DNA of 7,071 nt, taken from contig JACQGJ010000049.1 of assembly GCA_016199605.1 (NCBI GenBank), positions 1-7,071 of the forward strand. Direction: 5' to 3'. Of the stretch, positions 1 through 6,891 are shown piece by piece; within the stretch, counting starts at the first letter, position 1; each line of letters opens with the position of its first letter. This DNA comes from Armatimonadota bacterium. GTDB taxonomy: Bacteria > Armatimonadota > Abditibacteriia > CG2-30-59-28. A program made the translations under genes and the position numbers. Below the pieces are notes generated by a model. That model was not told the origin of the DNA. It worked only from the letters and a program-made list of their open reading frames with translations, and did not search any database.

Positions 1-63
1 CCCAAGGGGCAGGACCACTCCGTTCGCAATGACCTTCCCGGAACGTACTTACGAAAAGCTGTA

Positions 64-687
64 CTAAGTGCCTTTCACTACCAGGGCCTCAATTACATCC
101 GACGCGTCCTCGCAAATGTCGGTAGCCCTCTCGATCGTCTCGTAGATTTCCTTCCACTTGATCACTTCGAGGGCATCGTTTGAGTTCGCGAAAAGTAGCT
201 CAAGGGCCGTGTGGAGTTTGTCGTCCGCCTCATTCTCGAGACGGTCGATCTCGATGCAATGGTCGAGAATTCGGGTTGTCTGGCTGATGTCGCGCAAACA
301 ACCGATGGTCGCCTTCACCTGCTGGGTGCATGACACCAGGATGGAGACCATTTCCTGTGCAGGGGTTTGGATCGTGTTGATTCGGTAGATCAACATCCGG
401 TTGCTCACTCGCTCAATCGCGTCCAGAATATCGTCGAGAGCACTTGCCAGTGCATAGATGTCCTCACGGTCGAAGGGCGTGATGAAGGTCTTGTTCAGGG
501 AATCGAAGATCTCGTGACTGATGATGTCACCTTCGTGTTCGATCTCCTTGACAGCCTTCGCTTTTTCTTCAACTCCGGCGAAGTCAGCTATCATCGCCTT
601 CAACGCTATCGCGCCGGCCACAACGTTGTCAGCGGCGCGCTCGAGCATGTCGAAGAATTTGTCCTGCCTGGGTATGAACCGAAACAT
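64..687 (-). CDS. PhoU-like DUF47 protein (putative Pit phosphate transporter accessory protein)
   Basis: This 207-residue all-helical protein looks like the DUF47/TIGR00153 family, cytoplasmic PhoU relatives usually encoded beside a low-affinity Pit-type phosphate (or metal-phosphate) transporter and thought to modulate it. The N-terminus (MFRFIPRQDKFFDMLE) is typical of the family. Two PhoU-type acidic motifs are visible: EIEHEGD at residues 48-54 and EIDRLENEADD at 146-156, the two halves of the repeated three-helix bundle that bind metal in PhoU. The length matches full-length family members. The ATG is well placed 6 nt after AAGGAGG, so the start is secure. It is transcribed leftward, divergent from the protease gene. 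A pit gene would be expected next, beyond the left edge; the 63 nt remaining show no convincing start for it. The family is fairly sure; a role in phosphate transport is inferred. Confidence 0.9.
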   Translation of the reverse strand: MFRFIPRQDKFFDMLERAADNVVAGAIALKAMIADFAGVEEKAKAVKEIEHEGDIISHEIFDSLNKTFITPFDREDIYALASALDDILDAIERVSNRMLIYRINTIQTPAQEMVSILVSCTQQVKATIGCLRDISQTTRILDHCIEIDRLENEADDKLHTALELLFANSNDALEVIKWKEIYETIERATDICEDASDVIEALVVKGT

Positions 688-693
688 TCCCTG

Positions 694-700
694 CCTCCTT
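694..700 (-). promoter_or_regulatory. Strong ribosome binding site for the DUF47 gene
   Basis: On the minus strand the bases read AAGGAGG, a near-perfect anti-16S match, 6 nt before the ATG. It fixes the start of the DUF47 gene and implies efficient translation. Confidence 0.85.
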
Positions 701-742
701 GAGACGACCGGCCTTCTGCTGGCAATGCACAGGCCGAGCGGG

Positions 743-751
743 ATTATAACA
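743..751 (-). promoter_or_regulatory. Extended -10 promoter for the DUF47 gene
   Basis: The minus strand reads TGTTATAAT: a perfect TATAAT hexamer with the TG of an extended -10 element one base upstream. No good -35 hexamer lies at 16-18 bp spacing (the best is TTACGG), which extended -10 promoters tolerate. Transcription would start near 736, giving a leader of about 50 nt before the ATG at 687. No operator such as a Pho box is evident around it. Confidence 0.6.
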
Positions 752-853
752 CAAGTCTCTCATTCCCGTAAGATGCTGTTTGACCTTTTGGTCGTAGCCG
801 CTAACCGCGCCAACGGATTCGCGACGGGGTACTATGCCTCAAGCCGGAGAGTA

Positions 854-862
854 TGTCATAAT
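854..862 (+). promoter_or_regulatory. Candidate extended -10 promoter for the protease gene
   Basis: The plus strand reads TGTCATAAT, an extended -10 element with CATAAT matching TATAAT at five of six positions. No recognisable -35 hexamer sits at the expected spacing. Transcription would start near 869, about 70 nt before the protease ATG. This is the best plus-strand promoter candidate I found in the 251-bp divergent gap; a TTGACC at 780-785 has no partner -10 at the right distance. Confidence 0.35.
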
Positions 863-938
863 GCAGCCCGGCGACTGCGAGGGCTTTCGTTTGATCTGGG
901 AAGAGCCGTGAGCGCGCCCCGTCCTTCTGAGGTGTGGA

Positions 939-1853
939 ATGAAACAGCGACTAATGTGGTGGTACTGGGGAGGTCTACTGATTTTCTTTGGGGTGGTGTT
1001 GGGCAAGGCTCTGGCCGAGGAGGCCCCGGTGCTCTCAGCGGATGTGAACGCAGCGATTGCCGCGAAGGTAAAACCGTCCGTGGCCTTCCTGACCGTTTCT
1101 CGTCAGTGCGACGGTCTGAAAGTATATGATGGGAAGAAGGCGATGGCCCCTCAGCCAAACTTCGGGTCCTCTGGCTCTGCCTTCGTCGTCAGCAAAGAGG
1201 GACTGCTGGTGACAAATGCGCATGTGGTTAACCCGGATGTGCGCTTCGACATTTTCGTCGAATACTCGATGAACTATCCGAAGTTCAGGACCAAACCCGA
1301 TCCCAGATCTGCCGCCTTTGCGAAGCTGGCGCGCAAGGACAACTACGGTGACACTCGGATAAAAGGCAAAGCCCGGATCATTGCGGTGTTTTTCCCGGGA
1401 ACTCCGGAAGAGAAAGTATACACGGCCTCCACACTTTACTCCGATGAGGAGACCGATATTGCCGTCCTGAAGCTCGAGGGGAAAGGCTCCTTCGTGCCAA
1501 TGGCTTTCGCTGACTCCGAGCAAACCAAGGAGCAGGAAGCGGTCATCGCGTTTGGCTTTCCCTTCGGCAAGAGCCTGGCGAGCTCTCCCAAGGCCAGTTA
1601 CCCGCAAATGGATACCGCTGATGGAAGAGTCCGAACGTCGGAGGTCAACCCCGATACCGGGAAGGTCGAGAAGATCCGCCATAACGCAGAGATCGCTCCC
1701 GGCAGCAGCGGCGGCCCGCTCGTTAACCAGCAAGGCGACGTGATCGGAGTCAACCGCGCGGGGCTTGGCGCGGCGGCCATCAACTACGCCATCCCCAGCA
1801 ACCTCGTCACTGGCCTCCTCAGGAAGTGGAAGGTTCCTTTTCAACAGCATTGA
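939..1853 (+). CDS. Secreted trypsin-like serine protease (S1C/HtrA-like, no PDZ domain)
   Basis: This 304-residue protein has an N-terminal signal: MKQRLMWW, a hydrophobic stretch to about residue 22, then a probable signal-peptidase site after AKALA-like residues 22-26 (GKALA). The rest reads as a chymotrypsin-fold protease acting in the periplasm or outside the cell. The triad is visible: H95 in TNAHVV, D173 in DIAVLKL and S257 in GSSGGPL (usual GNSGGPL). The C-terminal GVN...INYAIPSN stretch resembles the end of the HtrA protease domain, but the protein stops there, with no PDZ domain. The H95-D173 spacing is much longer than the roughly 30 residues in DegP, so there is an insertion around residues 108-165. 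The ATG follows GAGGTG (929-934) by 4 nt. A lipoprotein gene follows 20 bp downstream, probably in the same transcript. The protease call is firm; the substrate is unknown. Confidence 0.88.
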   Translation: MKQRLMWWYWGGLLIFFGVVLGKALAEEAPVLSADVNAAIAAKVKPSVAFLTVSRQCDGLKVYDGKKAMAPQPNFGSSGSAFVVSKEGLLVTNAHVVNPDVRFDIFVEYSMNYPKFRTKPDPRSAAFAKLARKDNYGDTRIKGKARIIAVFFPGTPEEKVYTASTLYSDEETDIAVLKLEGKGSFVPMAFADSEQTKEQEAVIAFGFPFGKSLASSPKASYPQMDTADGRVRTSEVNPDTGKVEKIRHNAEIAPGSSGGPLVNQQGDVIGVNRAGLGAAAINYAIPSNLVTGLLRKWKVPFQQH

Positions 1854-1873
1854 GGTCCGAAGCCAACACTCCT

Positions 1874-2707
1874 ATGACGCAACAGAGAAGACGCCGGGAA
1901 GTGACACGCGCACGACTACTCGTACCTGTTTCCATGGCTGCCCTTGCCGTATTCATAGGTGGTTGCGCGCACCGGGAAAGCGTCAAACAAGAGGCAAGAA
2001 AAAGCAACCTCCCTTCCCCTGGTCCCTCCCCGAACTCTTCCTCAGCGCGTATCGCGCTTCACCAACTGCCTCTCACCTCCGCGAATATGACCGCTGCGAA
2101 GTGTTTCCCCCTGGGGATCAAGAACCGGTGGCTGTACCGCGTGCGTGACTCGAAAGGCCAGCGATATTTCTCGGAATACCAGATCGAGCGGACCAAGAAG
2201 ATGGGTGGCAAGATGTTCTACATCTCGCGGAATACGCAGACCAACCAACCCAACACCTTCAGTCATCTCTACATCACGATGGCTTCCGCGGGCATGAGCA
2301 CCTACCGTATCATCACCACCAGCAACCGACTCTCCGCGATTGTCGACTATGGTAACTTCCGCAAGCTTCCGGTGAATCTCCCCGCCAACCTGACTCCCGG
2401 CCGGTCGTGGGACAGCAAAGTGAACGCGATAATCTACGTCACCGGCTCGATCAAACCCTATCGCCTTCACGGTACGATATCCAAGACCGAAACGATCACC
2501 GTGCCGGCTGGCGTTTTTCAGGCCCTCCGTGTCACGACCTCAATCGATTACCAGGGACACCGATCTCAGACCACTGCCTGGTACGCTCCTGGAGTGGGAC
2601 AGGTGAAGTTCTCCAACCAGGCGGGAAAGCTGACCCATGATTATGAGTTGCAGGGAGTCACCGTGTCAGGCAGAACCGCCGGAACCTTCGAAACCTCAAC
2701 CGGGTGA
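1874..2707 (+). CDS. Putative lipoprotein of unknown function
   Basis: The 277-residue product has a twin-basic n-region (QQRRRRE), a hydrophobic stretch (residues 15-30) and a lipobox IGGC with the lipidated Cys at 31. Ala at +2 would favour outer-membrane sorting under the E. coli rule. Residues 44-57 form a Ser/Pro-rich linker. The globular part begins near KCFPLGIKNRWLYR (76-89) and ends with a WYAPGVGQVKF stretch at 236-246. A motif VPAGVFQALRV between them is a pattern I associate with uncharacterised beta-rich bacterial lipoproteins (TapB/DUF3108-like), a loose resemblance only. I chose the ATG at 1874 because it gives a normal 31-residue signal. A GTG at 1826 in the same frame would overlap the protease gene and give a 47-residue leader, and a GTG at 1901 gives a shorter one. 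No start has a well-spaced Shine-Dalgarno site; GAGG at 1852-1855 is 18 nt away, so coupling to the protease gene is possible. Confidence 0.75.
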   Translation: MTQQRRRREVTRARLLVPVSMAALAVFIGGCAHRESVKQEARKSNLPSPGPSPNSSSARIALHQLPLTSANMTAAKCFPLGIKNRWLYRVRDSKGQRYFSEYQIERTKKMGGKMFYISRNTQTNQPNTFSHLYITMASAGMSTYRIITTSNRLSAIVDYGNFRKLPVNLPANLTPGRSWDSKVNAIIYVTGSIKPYRLHGTISKTETITVPAGVFQALRVTTSIDYQGHRSQTTAWYAPGVGQVKFSNQAGKLTHDYELQGVTVSGRTAGTFETSTG

Positions 2708-2795
2708 GCTTGGTTCAGACGCCCTGCGCTGTGGCTGCGTTCTGTGTCGGCTGGTAATGGAGTGCTGAGCGTGGCTTCTTCCCTTTCCGTGCTCC

Positions 2796-2824
2796 TTGCC
2801 GTTTGCACCGCCCTCTGTTACAAT
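2796..2824 (+). promoter_or_regulatory. Sigma70-type promoter before the M42 peptidase gene
   Basis: TTGCCG (2796-2801) and TACAAT (2819-2824) match the -35 and -10 consensus at four and five of six positions, with the optimal 17-bp spacer. Transcription would start near 2831, giving a leader of about 65 nt to the chosen ATG at 2897. It lies in the 189-bp gap after the lipoprotein gene and is the only good promoter seen before the peptidase, GTPase and dehydrogenase genes. The rest of that gap (2708-2795) holds nothing I can identify. Confidence 0.6.
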
Positions 2825-2884
2825 CCCGTCGCATGAAAGGGTCCTCAGCCGTGAGGCTTACGCATGGAGGACAACCTACTGATT

Positions 2885-2890
2885 AAGGAG
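2885..2890 (+). promoter_or_regulatory. Ribosome binding site that decides the M42 peptidase start
   Basis: AAGGAG lies 6 nt before the ATG at 2897. It argues for that start over the in-frame ATG at 2864, which has only GAGG (2853-2856) before it and would add 11 residues ahead of the usual family N-terminus. Confidence 0.75.
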
Positions 2891-2896
2891 CAATGC

Positions 2897-3961
2897 ATGC
2901 GCACTGAATCGCTGGATTTCTTGAGGAAGATGGTGGAAACACCCAGCCCGTCCGGGTATGAACAACCGGTGCAGAAGGTCGTCAGGGAGTGGGTTTCAAA
3001 GTTCGCCGACGAGGTTCGCACGGATCTGCACGGCAATGTCATCGCTGCGAAGAACCCAAAGGGGTCGCCCCGTATCATGTTCGCCGGGCATTGCGATCAA
3101 CTGGGTCTGATGGTGCAGCATATTGATGACGAGGGCTTCATCTACGTGAACCCTATTGGGGGGCACGATCCGATTGTGCTCGTCGGACAATGCGTCATTG
3201 TCTGGGGTCCCAAAGGCCCGATCAAGGGAGTCATGGCTCGCAAACCTGTGCATCTTCTGGCGCGAAGCAATGACGAGTTGTCCAAAGCCCCCAAGATCTC
3301 AGATCTCTGGGTGGACATCGGGGTAAAGGACAAGAAAGAAGCCGAGTCCATCGTTGATATGGGCGACCCGATCACCTGGGACCTGAAGATCACCGAGCTG
3401 CGCAATGACCTGATGGCAGCCCCCGGTTTCGATGACAAGACCGGCGCGTGGGTTGTCATGGAGGCCTTACGGATTCTGAGCACCCGCAAGTTCGATGCGG
3501 CAGTCTTTGCCGTTTCCACCGTCCAGGAAGAGATCGGGCTACGCGGCGCGACGACCAGCGCCTTCGGCGTTGAGCCCCACGTCGGCATCGCTGTGGACGT
3601 GACCCACGCAACGGACCATCCTTCCATGGAGAAGAAGATCTCGGGGGAAGTCAACCTGGGCAAAGGTCCAGTCATTGCCCGCGGCCCCAACATCAATCCT
3701 GTCGTGTATGACGTGATGGTCAAGACTGCCAGGTCGAAGAAGATTCCGTTCCAGCTTAACGGTCAGTCCCGGGCGACAGGCACCGATGCGAACGCCATAC
3801 AGATCAGCAGAGCGGGCGTCGCCACCGGTCTCGTCAGTGTTCCGAACCGCTACATGCACAGCCCCGTCGAGGTGATTTCATTGAAAGACTTGGAAAACTG
3901 CGCCAAACTTCTGGCAGAATTCGTAATGGCAGTGACCAAACGGACGGATTTCACTCCATAG
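2897..3961 (+). CDS. M42 family metallo-aminopeptidase
   Basis: This 354-residue protein belongs to peptidase family M42 (FrvX/YpdE, TET aminopeptidase, often mislabelled endoglucanase). These cytoplasmic enzymes use two metal ions to trim N-terminal residues from short peptides and usually form dodecamers. The N-terminus (LDFLRKMVETPSPSGYE) is typical. Expected ligands and catalytic residues are visible: H65 and D67 in AGHCDQLG, D179/D180 in FDDKTG, E211 (general base) and E212 in QEEIGLRG, D234 in VDVTHA and H321 in YMHSPVE. The length is normal and nothing is missing. The start was chosen by the AAGGAG at 2885-2890. The gene lies under the promoter at 2796-2824, and the GTPase gene follows after 45 bp in the same frame. 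Substrate preference cannot be read from the sequence. Confidence 0.95.
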   Translation: MRTESLDFLRKMVETPSPSGYEQPVQKVVREWVSKFADEVRTDLHGNVIAAKNPKGSPRIMFAGHCDQLGLMVQHIDDEGFIYVNPIGGHDPIVLVGQCVIVWGPKGPIKGVMARKPVHLLARSNDELSKAPKISDLWVDIGVKDKKEAESIVDMGDPITWDLKITELRNDLMAAPGFDDKTGAWVVMEALRILSTRKFDAAVFAVSTVQEEIGLRGATTSAFGVEPHVGIAVDVTHATDHPSMEKKISGEVNLGKGPVIARGPNINPVVYDVMVKTARSKKIPFQLNGQSRATGTDANAIQISRAGVATGLVSVPNRYMHSPVEVISLKDLENCAKLLAEFVMAVTKRTDFTP

Positions 3962-4006
3962 CATTTATTCTCTCTGCAAGGGAGGGGCCTCTGGGGCCGA
4001 ACTATC

Positions 4007-6025
4007 ATGAATGGTGAAGACAGGATTGCAGTGCAGTTTTACAACGAGACCCGGTTGAAGGGCGCCAGGGCGATACGCGATCTCGCCGATCTGGCGGAAG
4101 AACGGAAGGACACCATCACTCACGAGAGTGTCACGACGCCGAGAGCCCAGATCCTGCGAGAGGCCGCACGAGCGCTCGAGGACAACGAATTCACGATTGC
4201 CGTCGTGGGTGAGTTCAGCCGCGGGAAGAGTAGCCTTATCAACGCTCTCCTCGAATGGCCGGAGTTGCTCCCAACCGCTATCGAGCCGAGCACGGCCGCC
4301 ATCACCGTGTTGCACCACGCGCAGGACCCGCTCGCGAGGGTGACTTACACGGACGGAACCGTGGTCGACGCGGTCCCTATGGAGGACCTCCCCAAGTACG
4401 TCGTAGGAGAGGACCTCGACGGGAGGAAAGCGTCCCGCACCAGCACTCGCCGACTCAGCAAACTGAAGACCCAGGAAGAGATCGAATCAATCTCCTTCTC
4501 AGAGATTGGCAAGGAAATTGCTCAGCAACTTAAGGCTCCAGGCAGGAAGCCCGTCAAGTTCGTAGACGTGTGCATCCCCTCCCCTTTCCTGAAGGATGGC
4601 ATCATCCTTGTGGATACGCCGGGCATCGGCTCCATCAACCCCGAGCACGGACAAGCGACCCGTGAATACATCAGCAAAGCGGACGCCGTCATCTTTCTGA
4701 TTAACACCGACCCCGTGATCAGCGATTCCGAGTGCAACTTCCTCATGTTCCTCGAGGACTACGTCAACCAGTTCGTGTTTGCCGTGACCAAGATCGACCG
4801 GTTCTCAGAGGAGGAGAGGACCCAGTCGATGCAGTACACCCATCGAATCATCGAGGAATATGCCGGAATTGAGAATCCACCCCTCTACCCCGTGTCCTCG
4901 AAACTGGCTCTCGAAGCTCGCAGCACAGGAGACCGGGAAAAGCTGGACCAAAGCGGCTTCCCTGACTTCCGGCAGGGACTGGAACACTATCTCATCCGGG
5001 AGCGCGGGCGACACATCCTGCATACGACCTCGCGCGATGTGAGATTACACCTGAACGACATCCTCAACTCCGTCGAAGCGGAGATGAAGCACTTGTTCCT
5101 TTCGTCGGAGGAAATGCAGCAGAGGTCGGGAGCCATGCAAAAGGGCCTGCGGGACGCCCAATACGTCCGGCAGGCGATCTGCCGCGACCTTGACAAAGCC
5201 ATCAACAATTCCGAACAGATGATCTGTGGTGACGTTGACTGGCTGCGGGTCCAGGCGAGTCTCAAGACCCAGGTCGCTGACGAGATCGAGTCCTATACCT
5301 GGGGGGAGTTGCAGCGATCCAACGAGTTGATCCCGCTTTTCGTCAAGTCCCAACTCCACGAAATCCTTTCCGACACCTTGACGAGGGTTTCCGAGTCCCT
5401 CGCCACCGTCCGGTCCGATGCCGTTGAGTGGGCGATGGAAACCCTCGCGAAGCTGGGTCATGAGACGGGCTACGAAGTCGGCGCGACACGGGAACGAGCC
5501 GAATGGGAGATCTCCTTCCAAACTCGCTCGAATACTTTCAAGAGGAATCTCCAGAAAGTGGGCACCATGACAGTCGGCAGCAGCATCGCTCTGACTGTCG
5601 CCGGAGTATTCCTCTTTGGCGGGATCGGCGCGATTGCCATGATTGGGGGACTGCTGCTGGGAGGCGGCTCCGCGCCCTTCATGCTGAAAAGGACGAAATC
5701 CCAACTCGGGAAGGAAGTAAACGGCGCTCTCGGAACACTGCTGGACCAACTTCTCGACGACCTCAAGCGAGAGATTGCCGCCGACTTGGGCCATTTCCGG
5801 GAGGAAATCACCAGTCTCCTCGACAGCGCCGTCAGCAATGTCTCTGAGACGCTGCAACGCATGGAAACCGAGCACACCTCTACAGGCTTCGATGGGACCC
5901 AGCGGAAGGGCGAGTTGGACGCTCAACTGGCGAGGGCTAACAAGATCGACGACGACCTCAATCGTCTCCGCTTCTTCGCCGGATACGTTGCAGGAGAAGA
6001 GGTGCGAGCGCTTTCGGGTGATTAA
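4007..6025 (+). CDS. Bacterial dynamin-like GTPase
   Basis: This 672-residue protein has the layout of bacterial dynamin-like proteins, large GTPases that bind and remodel membranes. The GTPase domain shows G1 GEFSRGKS (68-75), G2 in PSTAAIT (T96), G3 DTPG (203-206) and G4 TKID (261-264). Residues 340-515 are mostly charged and helical and read as the first part of the bundle/stalk. Residues 522-560 form a glycine-rich hydrophobic segment (two short spans such as IALTVAGVFLFGG and IGAIAMIGGLLLGGG), the expected membrane-binding paddle or hairpin. A helical tail of about 110 residues returns to the stalk. The G2-G3 gap is about 107 residues and contains a charged stretch (about 135-180) that looks like an insertion. 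Many family members occur as pairs, but only one copy is here. The ATG has only distant purine-rich sequence (GGAGG 3981-3985), so its start is less certain; coupling to the peptidase gene is possible. Its cellular role is unknown. Confidence 0.9.
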   Translation: MNGEDRIAVQFYNETRLKGARAIRDLADLAEERKDTITHESVTTPRAQILREAARALEDNEFTIAVVGEFSRGKSSLINALLEWPELLPTAIEPSTAAITVLHHAQDPLARVTYTDGTVVDAVPMEDLPKYVVGEDLDGRKASRTSTRRLSKLKTQEEIESISFSEIGKEIAQQLKAPGRKPVKFVDVCIPSPFLKDGIILVDTPGIGSINPEHGQATREYISKADAVIFLINTDPVISDSECNFLMFLEDYVNQFVFAVTKIDRFSEEERTQSMQYTHRIIEEYAGIENPPLYPVSSKLALEARSTGDREKLDQSGFPDFRQGLEHYLIRERGRHILHTTSRDVRLHLNDILNSVEAEMKHLFLSSEEMQQRSGAMQKGLRDAQYVRQAICRDLDKAINNSEQMICGDVDWLRVQASLKTQVADEIESYTWGELQRSNELIPLFVKSQLHEILSDTLTRVSESLATVRSDAVEWAMETLAKLGHETGYEVGATRERAEWEISFQTRSNTFKRNLQKVGTMTVGSSIALTVAGVFLFGGIGAIAMIGGLLLGGGSAPFMLKRTKSQLGKEVNGALGTLLDQLLDDLKREIAADLGHFREEITSLLDSAVSNVSETLQRMETEHTSTGFDGTQRKGELDAQLARANKIDDDLNRLRFFAGYVAGEEVRALSGD

Positions 6026-6031
6026 CCGCTG

Positions 6032-6047
6032 CGGACTCATGAGTCCG
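6032..6047 (+). promoter_or_regulatory. Perfect 16-bp palindrome between GTPase and dehydrogenase genes
   Basis: CGGACTCATGAGTCCG is its own reverse complement and starts 7 bp after the GTPase stop codon. As RNA it could form a six-pair stem with a CATG loop; a T-rich tract TTTATTTT (6055-6062) follows after a 7-nt gap. It could be a weak intrinsic terminator partly separating the dehydrogenase from the upstream genes, or a dyad operator. The gap before the T tract is larger than in a standard terminator, so neither reading is secure. Confidence 0.4.
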
Positions 6048-6069
6048 AACCGACTTTATTTTGAAGGGC

Positions 6070-6077
6070 AGGAGAGG
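6070..6077 (+). promoter_or_regulatory. Ribosome binding site supporting a TTG start
   Basis: AGGAGAGG ends 2 nt before the TTG at 6080, with its GGAG core 5 nt away. No ATG or GTG lies at a suitable position in this frame, so the site supports TTG initiation of the dehydrogenase. Confidence 0.65.
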
Positions 6078-6079
6078 CC

Positions 6080-6817
6080 TTGAGTTTGAAGGACAAAGTT
6101 GTCGTGATCACCGGAGCCAGCAAGGGCATTGGCCGCGCTATCGCGTTGCGGTTTGCACCCGAAGGCGCGAGGTTGGCCTTGGTTGCGCGGTCCGCTTCGC
6201 AGATTGCCGAGCTTGCAGAAGAGATTCAAAGCGCCGGAGGAACGGCTGTCGCCCTTCCCACGGATATCACCAGTGAGGAACAGGTTCAGGCGCTGGCAGA
6301 AAGAACCGAGGCCGAGTTGGGACCCGTGGACGTGCTGGTCAACAACGCGGGTATCTTCCTGCTGCGCTCGCTGGCCGAGACCACGCTTGAGGAATGGGAG
6401 GCGGTCCTGAACACCAACTTGCGCGGCGCCTTCCTCTGTTGTCGCGCCTTCCTGCCCTCGATGATGCGACGCAAGACGGGGCGTATTATCAACGTGAGCT
6501 CCTCTGCGGCAAGACAGGGATACGCCGAACAGGGCGCCTATTGCGTCTCCAAGCACGGGCTGAATGGCCTGAGCAAGGTGCTGGCCCTGGAGGCGAAGCC
6601 CTATGGGATTCGCGTTAACGTCGTCTCCCCTGGAGGAGTTCTGACCGACCTTTCAGCGGGCCTGCGGCGCTCGCGGGGCAACGTCAATGAATCGGAATGG
6701 ATGACCGCCGAGGAAGTCGCTGAAGCAGTCTATTACGTTGCTACGCAGGAGGGGGCCGCCACGACCGACGAGTTGAAACTCCGACGGTTTGCCAGCGATC
6801 CCTGGCGGACCGATTAG
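6080..6817 (+). CDS. Short-chain dehydrogenase/reductase (classical SDR)
   Basis: This 245-residue protein is a classical SDR, a cytosolic NAD(P)-dependent oxidoreductase with a Rossmann fold. It shows the dinucleotide motif TGASKGIG (11-18), NNAG (88-91), and the catalytic tetrad N113, S141, Y154 and K158 (YCVSK). SPGGVLT (183-189) is the usual cofactor-side loop. R37 at the end of the second strand suggests NADP(H) preference; this is an inference from family rules. The C-terminus (DELKLRRFASDPWRTD) lacks the LxVDGG ending of FabG-type enzymes, so a fatty-acid ketoreductase role is unlikely; the substrate is unknown. Translation starts at a TTG, supported by AGGAGAGG; the next in-frame TTG at 6086 would lose two residues. 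The gene lies 54 bp after the GTPase gene, with a palindrome between, and repeats begin 1 bp after its stop codon. Confidence 0.92.
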   Translation: MSLKDKVVVITGASKGIGRAIALRFAPEGARLALVARSASQIAELAEEIQSAGGTAVALPTDITSEEQVQALAERTEAELGPVDVLVNNAGIFLLRSLAETTLEEWEAVLNTNLRGAFLCCRAFLPSMMRRKTGRIINVSSSAARQGYAEQGAYCVSKHGLNGLSKVLALEAKPYGIRVNVVSPGGVLTDLSAGLRRSRGNVNESEWMTAEEVAEAVYYVATQEGAATTDELKLRRFASDPWRTD

Positions 6818-6818
6818 G

Positions 6819-6842
6819 GGCCAATCCACGGGTGGATTAGCC
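6819..6842 (+). repeat. Short hairpin directly after the dehydrogenase stop codon
   Basis: AATCCAC (6823-6829) and GTGGATT (6832-6838) are perfect complements, and after one C.A mismatch GGC (6819-6821) pairs with GCC (6840-6842). The spacer is only GG, so the top pair must open. It starts 1 nt after the stop codon and could protect or end the dehydrogenase mRNA, but no T tract follows. It overlaps the next inverted repeat (6831-6891), so the two folds exclude each other. Confidence 0.5.
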
Positions 6843-6891
6843 TCCACCCCTACGCCGTCCCGAAACCGGTAGGGGTTGATGCTAATCAACC
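6831..6891 (+). repeat. Imperfect inverted repeat with 23-nt arms
   Basis: Bases 6831-6853 and 6869-6891 are inverted copies matching at 20 of 23 positions, around a 15-nt centre; the inner eight pairs (ACCCCTAC / GTAGGGGT) are perfect. Each arm carries an 18-nt module that can fold by itself: GGTGGATTAGCCTCCACC at 6831-6848, and the reverse complement of GGTTGATTAGCATCAACC at 6874-6891. Relative to one another they differ at three sites, two of which form a G-C to T-A exchange that keeps the small stem intact. The right arm is also the outer end of the large inverted repeat that follows. Confidence 0.75.

Noticed and set aside
1..63. Possible start of a pit transporter gene on the minus strand (GTG at about 20, or TTG at about 29).
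   Set aside because: Neither has a well-spaced ribosome binding site and the few encoded residues do not match a Pit N-terminus clearly.
521..1158. Open frames on both strands overlapping the divergent gap and the protease start (521-1129 plus, 856-1158 minus).
   Set aside because: They overlap the well-supported DUF47 and protease genes and show no domain, signal or ribosome binding site.
2716..2744. Possible terminator hairpin after the lipoprotein gene (CAGACGC / GCGTTCTG).
   Set aside because: The stem needs a bulge, the loop is 14 nt and no T tract follows.
2833..2886. A 17-codon open frame in the leader of the M42 peptidase gene, ending within the ribosome binding site.
   Set aside because: It has no ribosome binding site and no run of regulatory codons, so it is most likely chance; only its stop position at the Shine-Dalgarno site is suggestive.
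5045..6040. A 331-codon open frame on the minus strand opposite the dynamin-like GTPase gene.
   Set aside because: The plus-strand frame has clear GTPase and membrane motifs; the minus frame has no recognisable domain or ribosome binding site and is a shadow of high-GC coding sequence.
6034..6057. Resemblance to a hammerhead ribozyme core (CTCATGAGTCCGAACCGAC).
   Set aside because: The conserved CUGAUGA is CUCAUGA here, the GAAAC box is GAACC, and there is no stem III or cleavage site pairing.
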